In this document: positions 38,123-47,962 of the stretch, one piece after another
How the letters are laid out: each line of letters starts with the position of its first letter
Position numbering within the stretch: the first letter of the stretch is position 1
Origin: an uncultured Rhizobiaceae group bacterium
Lineage (GTDB): Bacteria > Pseudomonadota > Alphaproteobacteria > Rhizobiales > Rhizobiaceae
Direction: 5' to 3'
Assembly: GCA_938010435.1 (NCBI GenBank)
Contig: CALLUS010000005.1
Location: 124,001 to 188,000 of the forward strand
Length of the DNA: 64,000 nt
The notes under the pieces: generated by a model
What the model saw: only the letters and a program-made list of their open reading frames with translations
The model's database searches: none
What the model was told of the DNA's origin: nothing
Program-made: the position numbers and the translations under genes

Positions 38123-38191
38123 GACAGGATTCCCAATTTATGACCACATGTACTTTGACAAATGAACAATCCTTTGAAAAATCGTTTTATA

Positions 38192-38206
38192 TGAGATAAT
38201 ATCTCA
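38192..38206. promoter_or_regulatory. palindrome in the FAD-oxidase/LysR divergent gap
   Basis: A perfect 6-base inverted repeat TGAGAT-AAT-ATCTCA in the 102-base region between the two divergent starts. It is AT-rich, centrally placed, and suits a LysR-type binding site. An 11-base part, TATATGAGATA (38188-38198), recurs at 40723-40733 beyond the IS element. Confidence 0.55.
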
Positions 38207-38224
38207 ATAATTCCGAGGTTATAC

Positions 38225-39160
38225 ATGACACTTTCCCTTCGCGCCATGCGCTACGTTCAAGCTGCGATGCAACATGGTAGTATCACCGGTGCGGCCGAGG
38301 CCACGCATGTGACACCATCGGCTATTGCCGCAGCTCTGGATCAAGCAGAAGCCACCTTTGGTATGGCGCTCGTCACACGTGCACGGGCCAAAGGGGTATT
38401 CCCTACAGCAGCGGGCCGCGATGTCGGACGGCGCATCGATGATTTGTTGGAAAGGTATGATACATTACTGACAAGCATCTCTGATCTACAATCAAATCTA
38501 TCTGGAAATTTGGCAATTGGTTACAACGCACCAATCGCCCCGGCCTTTCTGCCTGCGCTTGCCGCACAAGTTTTGATGGCCAACCCCAGCGTGGCTTTCA
38601 CATTTACCGAAGGTGACAACAACTCCATCCAGAAGGGATTGCTGGACGGACAATTCGATATGATCTTGTTTGTCGAAGAATTGCCCAACCCACAGATAGA
38701 GACACAACCGCTTATCTTTGCACCTACCTATTGTTTGTGTCCGGCTGATCATGTGCTTGCGCAACATGACACAGTAAGAGTGCCCCAAATCGTAAGCGAG
38801 CCGCTTATCCTTTTGGACAGGCCCGCCGCGCGTGGATATTATTTGGAAGTACTCGAACAAGTAGGCCAAGACCTTCGTGTCGTAGCAACTGCCAATTCAA
38901 CCGAAATGGTCCGTTCGCTTGTTGCCTCCAAGGTCGGGATTTCCTTGTTGAGCATGAAACCACGTGACGTACCGACCTATGCAGGCAACGACATACGCTG
39001 CCTACCAATCGCTGGCAGCACAAGCGGTGTCACTCTCTCGCTCGGCTTTGCACCAGGGCCAAAACGAAGACTGGTACAATTGTTCGCTGATAGTTGCGTT
39101 GCATTTTGTGAAGGATCAATGGGTGCAGATTTAGTTGTGCCCAAGTCCCGAGCGCGCTGA
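38225..39160 (+). CDS. LysR-family transcriptional regulator
   Basis: A 311-residue LysR regulator. The N-terminal winged helix reads LRAMRYVQAAMQHGSITGAAEATHVTPSAIAAALDQAEATFG, in which GSITGAAEATHVTPSAIA is the recognition helix region; GVFPTAAGRDVGRRIDDL follows. The effector domain starts at about residue 95 (LAIGYNAPIAPAFLPALAA) and includes LLDRPAARGYYLEVLE and VASKVGISLLSM. It is divergent from the FAD-GcvT gene across a 102-base gap with a palindrome, so regulation of that gene is likely. The effector is unknown. Confidence 0.92.
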   Translation: MTLSLRAMRYVQAAMQHGSITGAAEATHVTPSAIAAALDQAEATFGMALVTRARAKGVFPTAAGRDVGRRIDDLLERYDTLLTSISDLQSNLSGNLAIGYNAPIAPAFLPALAAQVLMANPSVAFTFTEGDNNSIQKGLLDGQFDMILFVEELPNPQIETQPLIFAPTYCLCPADHVLAQHDTVRVPQIVSEPLILLDRPAARGYYLEVLEQVGQDLRVVATANSTEMVRSLVASKVGISLLSMKPRDVPTYAGNDIRCLPIAGSTSGVTLSLGFAPGPKRRLVQLFADSCVAFCEGSMGADLVVPKSRAR

Positions 39161-39567
39161 AAATTAAGCAAGCTCCACCTCGCCAAAATACATTACCCGA
39201 CGTTCGTTCATTGCGCAGCATTAGATAGAATGGGCTTATTGGGCTGATTCAACTTCCTTGTGTTGATTTGAGAGTAAGCAATCGGATCTAAATTGAAATA
39301 GCAGCTGCATAAGTATCATACGAGCAACCAAGTTCAAAATTCAGATGCAAATCAAAGTGATCATTTGGAAGTAACGAGCTTGCGCAATGCGTGGCTATAT
39401 TTTTAGATATCGATTCAGGTCATATGCGCTACAGAATTTAACACGTGACGACGCCATATGATGTGGTTTTTGGCTTTTATACGTCTGGACTCCGGGTAGG
39501 CTGCATCGAGACTCAGAATTCGCTCAGGTTTATAAGACATTACTAAATGGGCGTGTGGGCTCTACCT
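39161..39567. other. 407-base gap between LysR gene and IS30 element
   Basis: I see no convincing gene here. Short frames exist on both strands (the longest on the plus strand ends near 39547) but none has a ribosome site or family match. It may be decayed sequence left by earlier insertions around the IS element. Confidence 0.6.
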
Positions 39568-39578
39568 GAAGTGCGACA
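39568..39578 (+). repeat. IS30 left inverted repeat
   Basis: GAAGTGCGACA, the left end of the element, matching the right end exactly over 11 bases. Confidence 0.75.
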
Positions 39579-39590
39579 GCGCGTTTCATC

Positions 39591-40601
39591 TTACCTTACA
39601 GATGTTTCTAATTTCATCACCTCATCGCGGAACGCTTCCGTCGGTGTTTTGTAGCCCAGACATTTGCGCGGGGTGGCGTTCAGCAATTCACTGATCAAGC
39701 GCAAATGTTTTTGGGTGACCGACAATAGATCGGTATTTCTGGGAAGGTGTCTGCGCAGTCTGCGATTGGTGTTTTCATTCGTTCCCCGTTGCCACGGTGC
39801 ATGGGGATCACAGAACCAGACATCCGAACCCAGCCCATTCTTCAGCTCTTTCCACGCGGCGAACTCGGTGCCTCGATCGAATGTGAAGGATCGACGGGCA
39901 TCACGGGGCAGGGCACCGAACCCTTCCACGACCTGGTTCATGATGGGCTTGGACTTGCGATCATTGTTCCGGAAGAGAGCAGTATAGCGGGTTGTCCGTT
40001 CCACCATCGTCGTGATGTTAGCTTTACCATGCTCCTTACGGAACATCACCAGATCACCTTCCCAATGTCCAAACTGCTTCCTATCAGATACAGCCTCTGG
40101 ACGATGCCGAAGTGCAAGCATATCAGGCAGTTGAACACCGCGTGTTCGTCTTGCATTTCTTGGCCGCCGCCGCCTTCGATGTTCCGGCAAATAGCGGAAC
40201 AAGTCAGCTTCGCAGACATCCTTGCCATAGACGTAACGGTAGATCGTTTCGTGACAGATCCGCAACGAACTGCACTCCCGGCGCAAGCGACCAGCAATCT
40301 GTTCCGGCGACCAACCTACTTTTAAACGGTCAACCACGGCATCACGCAATTCAATATGGCGAATGAGCTTACATTGTCGCCGACGCCGATCCTGTGCTTT
40401 GTCCTGGGCGGACAGGCAGTAGTAGCCATCCAGTTCTGGCATCTCGTGATCCACAGAGCGATTTCGTCTCAACTCGCGGTAAATTGTTGAACGATGACGA
40501 CCAACTGCAGCAGCTATCTCTGTAACCGAAATTTGTCGATTGTGCATCCGATCGATACGGCGACGTTCATCCAGGTCGAGCTGGAAATAGGAAAGGGACA
40601 T
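39591..40601 (-). CDS. IS30-family transposase
   Basis: A 336-residue DDE transposase. The start is placed at ATG 40601 with GGAG 7 bases upstream; an ATG at 40649 lies inside the terminal repeat and is unlikely. The N-terminal helix-turn-helix (ERRRIDRMHNRQISVTEIA, GRHRSTIYRELRRNRS) binds the ends. The catalytic region has GHWEGDLVMFRKEHG (first D), SFTFDRGTEFAAWKEL (second D) and CDPHAPWQRGTNENTNRRLR (E), the IS30 signature. No frameshift or stop interrupts it, so it may be active. Confidence 0.95.
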   Translation of the reverse strand: MSLSYFQLDLDERRRIDRMHNRQISVTEIAAAVGRHRSTIYRELRRNRSVDHEMPELDGYYCLSAQDKAQDRRRRQCKLIRHIELRDAVVDRLKVGWSPEQIAGRLRRECSSLRICHETIYRYVYGKDVCEADLFRYLPEHRRRRRPRNARRTRGVQLPDMLALRHRPEAVSDRKQFGHWEGDLVMFRKEHGKANITTMVERTTRYTALFRNNDRKSKPIMNQVVEGFGALPRDARRSFTFDRGTEFAAWKELKNGLGSDVWFCDPHAPWQRGTNENTNRRLRRHLPRNTDLLSVTQKHLRLISELLNATPRKCLGYKTPTEAFRDEVMKLETSVR

Positions 40602-40641
40602 GGCAATACTCCATACGATTAAGCCATTGAACTTACTCGCA

Positions 40642-40652
40642 TGTCGCACTTC
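40642..40652 (-). repeat. IS30 right inverted repeat
   Basis: TGTCGCACTTC, the complement of GAAGTGCGACA, marking the right end of the element. Confidence 0.75.
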
Positions 40653-40739
40653 GAATTAGAACGCACCGCGCAACAAACCAAAGTCGCATAAGATATATTA
40701 TGGAACATTTTTATGCATGTGGTATATGAGATATTTCAA

Positions 40740-41567
40740 TCAACCAGTTGAATTGATGATATAACTCAACCCATCATACGCAGGCTCAACTGTATCCGGC
40801 GTTTCATTTTTAACGGTCTCATAGTCCAGCGGCGTGTGCATGTGTGTTAGGATTGCGTGTTTGGGTTTCAGTTTGGCAATCCATGATAAAGACTGTTCCA
40901 GACTAAAATGACTGGGATGCTCACGATATTGCAGCGCATCGACGATCCATGTATCGAGCGTTTGCAAATGTGGCAATGCGCGTTCATCCAAGCCACTGAC
41001 ATCGCTGGAATACGCCACATCGCCAATCCTGAAGCCGAGAGAGACAATTGAGCCGTGCTGTTGCTCATACGGCAAAATTTTAATCACACCGCCATCACCA
41101 TCGACTTCAAACGGCACGCCAGCTGTGATACGGTTCTCAACCAAAATCGGCGGATAGCTGGAGCCGTCTGGCGTTTCAAAACAATACCCGAAACCTTCAT
41201 GTAGACGCTCGGACGTCGCTTCATCCATCCAGACTTGGACACGGTGACGTCTGTTAATCACAAACGAACGTAAATCATCGATACCGTGAATGTGATCAGC
41301 ATGAGCGTGTGTGTAAATCACACCATCTGCATACGAGACATCTGCAGACAGCATTTGCTCGCGAAAATCCGGGCCTGTGTCCACGACAACGGTTGTTTTA
41401 CCGTCGGGACCAAATTTCTCAATCAAAAGCGATGCACGGCGGCGTTTGTTTTTTGGATTTTTGGGGTCACAATTGCCCCAATCGCCACCAATTCTGGGCA
41501 CTCCTGGTGATGAACCGCAGCCCAAAATTGTGAATCTAGTATGTTCGGGTGAGGGATCTTCCGTCAC
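40740..41567 (-). CDS. MBL-fold metallo-hydrolase (PhnP-like)
   Basis: A 275-residue metallo-beta-lactamase-fold protein. It begins with ILGCGSSPGVPRIGGDWGNC, then DTGPDFREQML and the metal motif THAHADHIHGIDDL (HxHxDH). Later metal ligands are in SSDVSGLDERAL and ILTHMHTPLD. The opening and the GDWGNCDPKNPKNKRRRAS insertion resemble PhnP, a cyclic phosphodiesterase, and related tRNase-like proteins of the family. The start overlaps the tatD stop by 4 bases (ATGA), so it is translationally coupled and part of the metG-tatD operon. A substrate is not assignable from sequence. Confidence 0.9.
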   Translation of the reverse strand: MTEDPSPEHTRFTILGCGSSPGVPRIGGDWGNCDPKNPKNKRRRASLLIEKFGPDGKTTVVVDTGPDFREQMLSADVSYADGVIYTHAHADHIHGIDDLRSFVINRRHRVQVWMDEATSERLHEGFGYCFETPDGSSYPPILVENRITAGVPFEVDGDGGVIKILPYEQQHGSIVSLGFRIGDVAYSSDVSGLDERALPHLQTLDTWIVDALQYREHPSHFSLEQSLSWIAKLKPKHAILTHMHTPLDYETVKNETPDTVEPAYDGLSYIINSTG

Positions 41568-42379
41568 GCAGCACCCTGCCCTTTATTGGCTGTGCAATCG
41601 CCGAAACCCGGCACCTTCGAAAACAACCGAAAAAAATTGTGTGTCGTTTGCTTCCAAACGTCTTCAGGCTCGACACCCCAAACATCTGCGAGAACCTCGG
41701 CAGTATGAGCGGTGAATGCAGGCTCATTGCGCTTTCCACGGTGTGGCATTGGCGCAAGATATGGCGCGTCCGTTTCAACCAAAACACGGTCGCGCGGCAT
41801 ATCAGCCGCAATATCGCGAATATCTTGGCTGTTTTTGAACGTCAAAATACCCGAAAACGACACGTATAACCCAAGCTCAATGCCTTTTTCAGCCAAAACC
41901 CGACCTGATGAGAAGCAATGTAAAACGGCCGGAAACGCACCAATTTTGGTTTCTTCTTCAAGAATTTGAGCCATGTCATCATCTGCACTGCGTGAGTGAA
42001 TAACCAGCGGTAAACCTGTTTCTCGAGCAGCAGCAATATGAACCCGCAAACCTTGCGCTTGGGCATCACGCGGCGCTTTATCATAGTGATAGTCAAGCCC
42101 GGCCTCGCCAATGGCCACGACCTTAGGATGCTCAGCCAGTTCCACCAATTGTTCACAAGTCACATCAAGCTCTTCATCAGCGTTATGAGGGTGTGTTCCG
42201 ACCGAACAGAACACATCCTCAAACCGTTCTGCGACAGCGAGAACCTGCGGAAATTTCTTCACCCGCGTGCAGATCGTAACCATACGGCCAATGCCCGTAT
42301 CTCGTGCACGCTGAACGACTTCGTCCAATTCTTCTGTAAAATCCGGAAAGTCGAGATGGCAATGGCTGTCAACGAGCAT
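41564..42379 (-). CDS. tatD: TatD-family metal-dependent hydrolase
   Basis: A 271-residue TIM-barrel hydrolase with the TatD signature: LVDSHCHLDFPDF with the metal His-x-His, GTHPHNADEE, AIGEAGLDYHYDKAP, LPLVIHSRSADDD, AVLHCFSSGRVLAEKGIELGLYVSFSG and DRVLVETDAPYLAPMPHRGKRNEP. TatD-type enzymes act as magnesium-dependent 3'-5' DNases in DNA quality control. Located between metG and the MBL gene, a conserved order with metG and holB in alphaproteobacteria. Confidence 0.95.
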   Translation of the reverse strand: MLVDSHCHLDFPDFTEELDEVVQRARDTGIGRMVTICTRVKKFPQVLAVAERFEDVFCSVGTHPHNADEELDVTCEQLVELAEHPKVVAIGEAGLDYHYDKAPRDAQAQGLRVHIAAARETGLPLVIHSRSADDDMAQILEEETKIGAFPAVLHCFSSGRVLAEKGIELGLYVSFSGILTFKNSQDIRDIAADMPRDRVLVETDAPYLAPMPHRGKRNEPAFTAHTAEVLADVWGVEPEDVWKQTTHNFFRLFSKVPGFGDCTANKGQGAA

Positions 42380-42382
42380 GGG

Positions 42383-43930
42383 TTAGTTGATCTCCGTTTC
42401 GACAAAACGCGGGAAAACACCTTCCGGCTTTTCGATGACAGTCGTAGCATCTAAACGACCGCCCTCGCCCAAGTTCTCAAATTGCCGCGCATTGGCGTCG
42501 ATTTTCAATTGATCCAAGAGTTTCGCGGCGCTTTCCGGTAAAAATGCCTGACACAAAATTGCAACCTGACGCACGACTTCCGCCGTGACATACAAAACAG
42601 TTTGCATTTTTTCCGGATCGGTTTTCTTCAAACCCCATGGCGCTTGTTCGTCAAAATACTTATTCGCTTCGTCGAGTACATGCCAAACAGCATCAAGAGC
42701 TTCATTGGGAACAACACGATCAATTGCATCGCGGCATTTCTCAACAGCACCATCTGCGATCGTCAACAAGGCTTTGTCATCAGCACTCAAATCTGCAGCA
42801 ATACCACCGACTTTGCCATCAAGGTTCTTGAAAATCATGGACAAGGAACGTTGTGCTAAATTGCCAAAGTTATTGGCCAAGTCTGCATTCGTGTGGTTCA
42901 CGATATCTTCGTGACTGTAGCTTCCATCTGACCCAAAACGAACTTCGCGCAGGAAGAAATAGCGCAATTGGTCAACGCCATAGAGTTCTGCCATTTGAAA
43001 AGGGTCCACCACATTGCCCGTAGATTTCGACATTTTCTCACCTTTATTCAGTAAGAACCCATGTCCGAAAACCTGTTTAGGCAATTCGATTCCGGCAGAC
43101 ATTAAAAATGCCGGCCAATACACAGCATGAAAGCGCGTGATGTCTTTGCCGATAATGTGCACGTCACACGGCCAAAACTTCCAGAACTCACTGTCTTTGT
43201 CGGGATAGCCCGCACCCGTAATGTAGTTGGTCAACGCATCGACCCATACATACATGACATGTTTTTCATCGTCTGGAACTTTCACACCCCAGTCAAACGT
43301 TGTTCGTGAGATAGACAGATCTCGTAAGCCACCTTTCACGAACGACACAATTTCATTTTTACGAGACTGCGGCGAAATGTATTCCGCCTGCTCTTCATAT
43401 AGTTTTAGCAACTTATCTTCGTATTTGGACAGGCGGAAGAAATAGCTTTCTTCATCAACCCATTCCACGGGCGTGCCCTGTGCTCCAACGCGAACCTTAT
43501 CGTCATTGAGCGTAGTCTCACTCTCGTCGTAATACGCTTCGTCACGCACTGAATACCAACCGGAATATGTGTCTTTATAGATGTCACCATTGTCGGCCAT
43601 AGCCTGCCAGATTGCTTGGCTGGCTTTATGGTGATCGGCGTCGGATGTGCGAATAAAACGATCATAAGATACGTTCAAAGCGTCCGTCATATTCTGGAAA
43701 ACATCAGAATTTTTATCAGCCAACTCTTTAGGCGTAACTTCAAGATCACGGGCCGTTTGCCACATCTTTTGTCCATGGACATCAGTACCGATTTGGAAAC
43801 GTGTTTCCACGCCATCAAGGCGTTTGAAACGCGCAATCGCATCAGCGCAAACAAACTCGTAGGCGTGACCAATGTGAGGGGCACCATTGGGATAAGAAAT
43901 TGCTGTGGTGATGTAATAAGGTTTCGACAT
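42383..43930 (-). CDS. metG: methionine--tRNA ligase
   Basis: Class I aminoacyl-tRNA synthetase, 515 residues. The ATP motif HIGH appears in [19 protein letters not shown] and KMSKS in [17 protein letters not shown]. The connecting region [19 protein letters not shown] and [13 protein letters not shown] of the anticodon-binding domain are present. It lacks the zinc knuckle cysteines seen in the longer MetG type, and there is no C-terminal tRNA-binding appendix, as usual for the shorter alphaproteobacterial form. It lies 3 bases upstream of tatD, so the two are one transcript. Confidence 0.96.
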   Translation of the reverse strand: MSKPYYITTAISYPNGAPHIGHAYEFVCADAIARFKRLDGVETRFQIGTDVHGQKMWQTARDLEVTPKELADKNSDVFQNMTDALNVSYDRFIRTSDADHHKASQAIWQAMADNGDIYKDTYSGWYSVRDEAYYDESETTLNDDKVRVGAQGTPVEWVDEESYFFRLSKYEDKLLKLYEEQAEYISPQSRKNEIVSFVKGGLRDLSISRTTFDWGVKVPDDEKHVMYVWVDALTNYITGAGYPDKDSEFWKFWPCDVHIIGKDITRFHAVYWPAFLMSAGIELPKQVFGHGFLLNKGEKMSKSTGNVVDPFQMAELYGVDQLRYFFLREVRFGSDGSYSHEDIVNHTNADLANNFGNLAQRSLSMIFKNLDGKVGGIAADLSADDKALLTIADGAVEKCRDAIDRVVPNEALDAVWHVLDEANKYFDEQAPWGLKKTDPEKMQTVLYVTAEVVRQVAILCQAFLPESAAKLLDQLKIDANARQFENLGEGGRLDATTVIEKPEGVFPRFVETEIN

Positions 43931-43976
43931 TTTGATCGATATGGCCTATTTTGGGATATTCAAAACTGACGTGACT

Positions 43977-45032
43977 CTATAATTTATTCTGTGAAAACAG
44001 GCTTCCAAACAGTGATAATATCACCTGCTTTTTGTCCAGATTAAACGCTTCAGCCAGCTTGATTGATTGGTTGGCCTTGTCCCACACCTCAGTCCAACCC
44101 GCAAGCACATGTGGTGGTGATTCTGTTTGGAGGCGAACCTGTTTTCCGATCCAACTTATGACAAGATCAATGAACAAAGAATAGGCGTCTTCCCTGCCTC
44201 TTCGCGAAACGGATTCGGAGATTTGGTGAACGTTTACCCAATCTGATGCAGCGCCTTTTGCGCCATTTTCCATAAGCTTCAAAAATTGCCGATATTCCGA
44301 CAATACATCCCCTTGCGCCAATACCACCGCGCGTCGAACTGAGCCTTCCGCCAATTTGGAAATCTCTTCCAACTCTGGTTTAGGCACTCCAAGATCAAAC
44401 GATATCAGCTTTTCTGAAACCACTTCATCGGACAAAGGGGTTAAAGACAACGATTGGCAGCGGGAACGGATGGTCGGCAGCAAGCTGCCTGCGGAGTGTG
44501 TGAGTACAAAGAAAATGGAACGCTTTGGCGGTTCTTCCAACACCTTCAACAAAGCGTTGGCGGCATTGGCATTCATATCATCAGCAGCATCTACAATAGT
44601 GATACGCCACCCATTGCTGCCAGCCGTCATGCCATAGAAACTCTGCGTTTTACGAATTTCGTTGATAGATAATTGGGTTTTGAATTTTTTTGTTTTATCG
44701 TCCCATGGGCGCGTTAAGTGAAGCAGGTCAGGTTGGCTGGCTTGTGAAACCTGCCGCACAACAGTTTCGGGCCATAGATTAGAAGCCACAGATTCTGTTG
44801 CTGACGCTTGATCCGGATTGGACAAAATATACCGCGCCATGTGAAAGGCAAACGTTGCTTTACCAATGCCACGGGGCCCAGAAATGAGCCAAGCATGGTG
44901 CAACCGCCCTGCCCGATAATTGTCGGCCAGAGTTTGCAGTTCAGTCGTATGGCCCAACAATTCCATACTGTCACTTGGTGGGGGAATGCCTTCCAGCCTG
45001 TCGGCAATTGGCCGCTCTTCCACTTCAATCAT
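43977..45032 (-). CDS. holB: DNA polymerase III subunit delta prime
   Basis: Part of the clamp loader that opens the beta clamp. The 351-residue protein has an AAA+ fold: [22 protein letters not shown] (Walker-A-like), [38 protein letters not shown] (Walker B plus SRC region) and [14 protein letters not shown] (arginine finger-type SRC). It overlaps tmk by 4 bases, which is transcribed into it. Sequence is typical, with the C-terminal collar less conserved. Confidence 0.94.
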   Translation of the reverse strand: MIEVEERPIADRLEGIPPPSDSMELLGHTTELQTLADNYRAGRLHHAWLISGPRGIGKATFAFHMARYILSNPDQASATESVASNLWPETVVRQVSQASQPDLLHLTRPWDDKTKKFKTQLSINEIRKTQSFYGMTAGSNGWRITIVDAADDMNANAANALLKVLEEPPKRSIFFVLTHSAGSLLPTIRSRCQSLSLTPLSDEVVSEKLISFDLGVPKPELEEISKLAEGSVRRAVVLAQGDVLSEYRQFLKLMENGAKGAASDWVNVHQISESVSRRGREDAYSLFIDLVISWIGKQVRLQTESPPHVLAGWTEVWDKANQSIKLAEAFNLDKKQVILSLFGSLFSQNKL

Positions 45033-45706
45033 CTCTTGGCCCTAGACTTCGATTTGGGTTTGGCTTTTGGCTTTACGTTCTTGAAATAAGCATCAATGGC
45101 CGTATCCAATGCTCTGCTCACCTTCGCCAATGACTGCGATGCATCAATCACGATGCAGCGGTCGGGTTCTTCTTCCGCGATCTCCAAAAACCCTTGCCGC
45201 CGTGCCTCATGTAGTTTGAGGTCGTCTTGTTCAAACCGATCCGGCCCATCGTCAGCCCAAACATCAGCAGCCCGCGCCAAGCCAACTTCCGGAGGCAGGT
45301 CAAAGATAAAAGTCAAATCCGGTCGAGCACCTTCGGTCACCGCTCGTTCCATCGTCAACAGAAATTCTTTATCTACACCACCGCTTACACCTTGATAGAC
45401 ACGGCTTGAATCCATGAAACGATCGCACAGGACAATAGTGCCTTCTTCCAAAGCTGGCTTGATCAACTCCTCAACATTGTCAGCACGTGCAGCCGCAAAT
45501 AATACTGCTTCCATATCGGCACCAAATTGTTGGGCAGCGCCAGACAGAACCACATGACGCACAGCTTCGGCACCGGTCGTGCCGCCAGGCTCACGGGTTA
45601 TGAGTACATCATATCCATCAGCTTTGAGGCGTTCAGCCAGACGTTTAATTTGAGTGGATTTTCCAGCTCCCTCTCCGCCTTCAAATGTAATAAACTGACC
45701 GCGCAT
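45029..45706 (-). CDS. tmk: thymidylate kinase
   Basis: Phosphorylates dTMP to dTDP. About 225 residues from ATG 45706 (a TTG at 45718 and GTG at 45715 share the frame, no strong ribosome site decides). P-loop in [23 protein letters not shown], then [41 protein letters not shown] (DRY-like) and [27 protein letters not shown]. The C-terminus carries a short Lys/Arg/Pro-rich basic tail ([14 protein letters not shown]) that is unusual in length. Immediately upstream of holB in the same transcript. Confidence 0.95.
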   Translation of the reverse strand: MRGQFITFEGGEGAGKSTQIKRLAERLKADGYDVLITREPGGTTGAEAVRHVVLSGAAQQFGADMEAVLFAAARADNVEELIKPALEEGTIVLCDRFMDSSRVYQGVSGGVDKEFLLTMERAVTEGARPDLTFIFDLPPEVGLARAADVWADDGPDRFEQDDLKLHEARRQGFLEIAEEEPDRCIVIDASQSLAKVSRALDTAIDAYFKNVKPKAKPKSKSRAKR

Positions 45707-45787
45707 TAATGGCACCAAACAAACCTATTGCATCCGTCTTAGACAAAATAAATGACGAGTGCGATACGTCAGTTTCAAAAAGTTGCT

Positions 45788-46978
45788 TTACGCATCATCA
45801 TCGAAACGAAACAATCCCACGATCAATTCTTTCATGGCATCCATTGCGCGTTGACTAACCGAGCCAACACCCACATCTTCTGCAGCGAAAAGCGGTGTCT
45901 CTTGGCTGATTTTGCCATCGACCAAAACTTGAAGTTTTGCAATTTGTGCACCAGCTTCCACAGGCGCTCTGATTGGCCCCGTAAAAACAATATCAGCTTT
46001 CAAACGATCTCTGAAACCTATAGGCACAAATATACGAAGTGCCCCTTCTGCTTTCAAAGGTACACCAGAACGCGATCCACCATAAAGTGTGGCTTCTCCA
46101 ACGATCTCGTTGGCGGCAAACAAATCAATCGCTTGAAACGCGCGAAATGACCACCGCAGCAATTTCACCGATTCTGCAGCACGCTCTTTCACCGAAGACA
46201 TACCGTTCAACACCACAATTATACGGCGGCCATCCTGCATGGCAGAGCCCACAAAACCGTAGCCTGAAGCTTCTGTATAACCCGTTTTCAAGCCATCGGC
46301 GCCATCAACCTTGCCCAATATAGGGTTGCGATTGCGTTGACGTATCTTGTTCCAAGTGAATGCCGGTTCCGCGTAAATCTTGTACTGTTCAGGATAGGTT
46401 TTCACCAGATGACGCGCTAACACGGCCAAATCCCTGGCTGTCACCAACTGTTCAGGGTGTGGAAGTCCTGTGGAGTTTCTAAACTTAGATTTACTCAACC
46501 CGATCTTCCGTGCCCGCTCGTTCATCAATCCGGCAAAACCAACTTCAGATCCTGCCATGCCTTCGGCAATGGCCATTGAGGCATCATTACCCGATTGGAT
46601 AATCACGCCACGGATCAAGTCTTCCAAACGCACATCAGAACCGAGTTTTGCAAACATGGACGAACCGCCGGATTCAGAGCCACCACGTCGCCATGCATCT
46701 TCCGAAATTGTGAATGGAGAATCGTAATTGAGTTGACCGCGTTTCAGAGCATCAAACACGACCTCCATTGTCATCAACTTGGCCATGGATGCTGGTGGCA
46801 TCAATTCATCTGCATTTTTTTGAAACAGAACGGAGCCACTGTCATAATCCATTACGATAGCTTGCTTCGCCTTGGTTGCGAACTCTTGCGCATAAGTATT
46901 TGATATAAAATAGGTACTCGAAATCGCAGCTAAGGCGAAAGCATACAAAAACGTCACAAATCTATGGACAAATACCAT
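45788..46978 (-). CDS. dac: D-alanyl-D-alanine carboxypeptidase (PBP5/6 type)
   Basis: Low-molecular-weight penicillin-binding protein that trims the pentapeptide of peptidoglycan in the periplasm; 396 residues. Start at ATG 46978, which follows GAGGGA by 7 bases. Signal peptide (FLYAFALAAISSTYFISNTYAQ), then SxxK in PPASMAKLMTMEVV, SGN in IIQSGNDASMAIAEG and KTG in GADGLKTGYTEASGYG. The C-terminal half (about residues 300-390) is the PBP5-C beta domain. It lies upstream of tmk on the same strand; the rlpA gene precedes it, grouping two peptidoglycan-related proteins. Confidence 0.94.
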   Translation of the reverse strand: MVFVHRFVTFLYAFALAAISSTYFISNTYAQEFATKAKQAIVMDYDSGSVLFQKNADELMPPASMAKLMTMEVVFDALKRGQLNYDSPFTISEDAWRRGGSESGGSSMFAKLGSDVRLEDLIRGVIIQSGNDASMAIAEGMAGSEVGFAGLMNERARKIGLSKSKFRNSTGLPHPEQLVTARDLAVLARHLVKTYPEQYKIYAEPAFTWNKIRQRNRNPILGKVDGADGLKTGYTEASGYGFVGSAMQDGRRIIVVLNGMSSVKERAAESVKLLRWSFRAFQAIDLFAANEIVGEATLYGGSRSGVPLKAEGALRIFVPIGFRDRLKADIVFTGPIRAPVEAGAQIAKLQVLVDGKISQETPLFAAEDVGVGSVSQRAMDAMKELIVGLFRFDDDA

Positions 46979-47085
46979 GTTGCAGTCCCTCAACGCTCAA
47001 TACTCTTTCACCCATTCTAAGGGTGCCACCCTTACAATTCAACCGAACTCTAAAGAATGATCCAAGAAGTCTTCAAATATGAAGA

Positions 47086-47856
47086 TCAATCAGTTCCGAG
47101 GATGAATTGCTTGCGCAAACGGTGCGAATTGACTGCACCAGTGGCAATGGGATCGAGAGCGATCGCATTCTCCACATCGATTTTAGGTGTTGGGCCGGGC
47201 CTCGCCTTTGCCAATGAAGCAACCGCGTTGCCGGAAGGCGTTCCGGTTGGGTCCGTTTTATAAGATGCCGATAGGTATTTGTGGTCCAGCCCGTGCAGCG
47301 GTGCTTTACCAATATATTGGACATTCACTTTGGCAATACCGCGTTTTTGATAGTCCAACAATTCTGAGGCTCGTGCAGACAGATCAATAATGCGTCCTTC
47401 GTGATAAGGCCCACGATCGTTCACGCGCACGATCACAGACTTACCATTCGCCAAGTTTGTCACCCGGGCATAACTTGGCAAAGGAAATGTTGGATGCGCT
47501 CCAGACAAGGCAAATTGATCGTAGACTTCGCCATTGGCCGTTAGGCGCCCATGAAAATTGGGGCCGTACCAAGATGCATTGCCCGACTTGTTGTAGCCAG
47601 GCTCTTCTTTCGGCGTGTACCACTTGCCTTTGATCCTATACGGGCGACCGACTTGGGCGCGACCACCTCCTTTACGTACTTTTTTTGATGTCGTGACCCG
47701 CGGGCTGGCTGCGACGCCATATTTGGCAACGGAAAACTTGGTCTTATTGTTGATATGTTTTCCTGTTGGTAAAACATCGGATACGCTTCCACTTCCAAAG
47801 CAGCCACTCAACGCAACCGCACACCCAACAAAACACAATCCTGAAACAATTCGCAT
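47086..47856 (-). CDS. rlpA: RlpA-family septal lytic transglycosylase, lipoprotein
   Basis: A 256-residue outer-membrane lipoprotein. I use ATG 47856 (TTG at 47874 shares the frame) since it directly starts a lipoprotein signal: MRIVSGLCFVGCAVALSGC with the lipobox LSGC. A basic linker (KVRKGGGRAQVGRPYRIKG) leads to the double-psi beta barrel: GNASWYGPNFHGRLTANGE, FALSGAHPTFPLPSYARVTN and VRVNDRGPYHEGRIIDLS, with the catalytic Glu/Asp in YDQF and NDRGP motifs. RlpA cleaves peptidoglycan lacking stem peptides at the septum. There is no C-terminal SPOR domain here. Confidence 0.93.
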   Translation of the reverse strand: MRIVSGLCFVGCAVALSGCFGSGSVSDVLPTGKHINNKTKFSVAKYGVAASPRVTTSKKVRKGGGRAQVGRPYRIKGKWYTPKEEPGYNKSGNASWYGPNFHGRLTANGEVYDQFALSGAHPTFPLPSYARVTNLANGKSVIVRVNDRGPYHEGRIIDLSARASELLDYQKRGIAKVNVQYIGKAPLHGLDHKYLSASYKTDPTGTPSGNAVASLAKARPGPTPKIDVENAIALDPIATGAVNSHRLRKQFILGTD

Positions 47857-47962
47857 GGAATTAGCCCGGTCCAAAAACGCAAAACAAAATGGAAAGGCAA
47901 ATCTACTGCCTGCTGATTACGAACCTATTAACGAGACCCTAATTTAGATGCCAGCCACAGAG

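Larger units (their letters stand above)
39568..40652 (-). mobile_element. IS30-family insertion sequence
   Basis: About 1.09 kb, bounded by an 11-base inverted repeat GAAGTGCGACA (39568-39578, and its complement 40642-40652) that continues with a few further matches (GCG). It holds one intact transposase gene filling the element. I cannot identify a target-site duplication, so the outer boundary is uncertain by a few bases. It lies between the LysR gene and the housekeeping MBL-hydrolase operon, at the edge of the accessory block. Confidence 0.85.

Noticed and set aside
39560-40660. Target-site duplication flanking the IS30 element
   Set aside because: Bases outside the 11-base ends (CT left, GA right) do not match; boundary may be off by a few bases.
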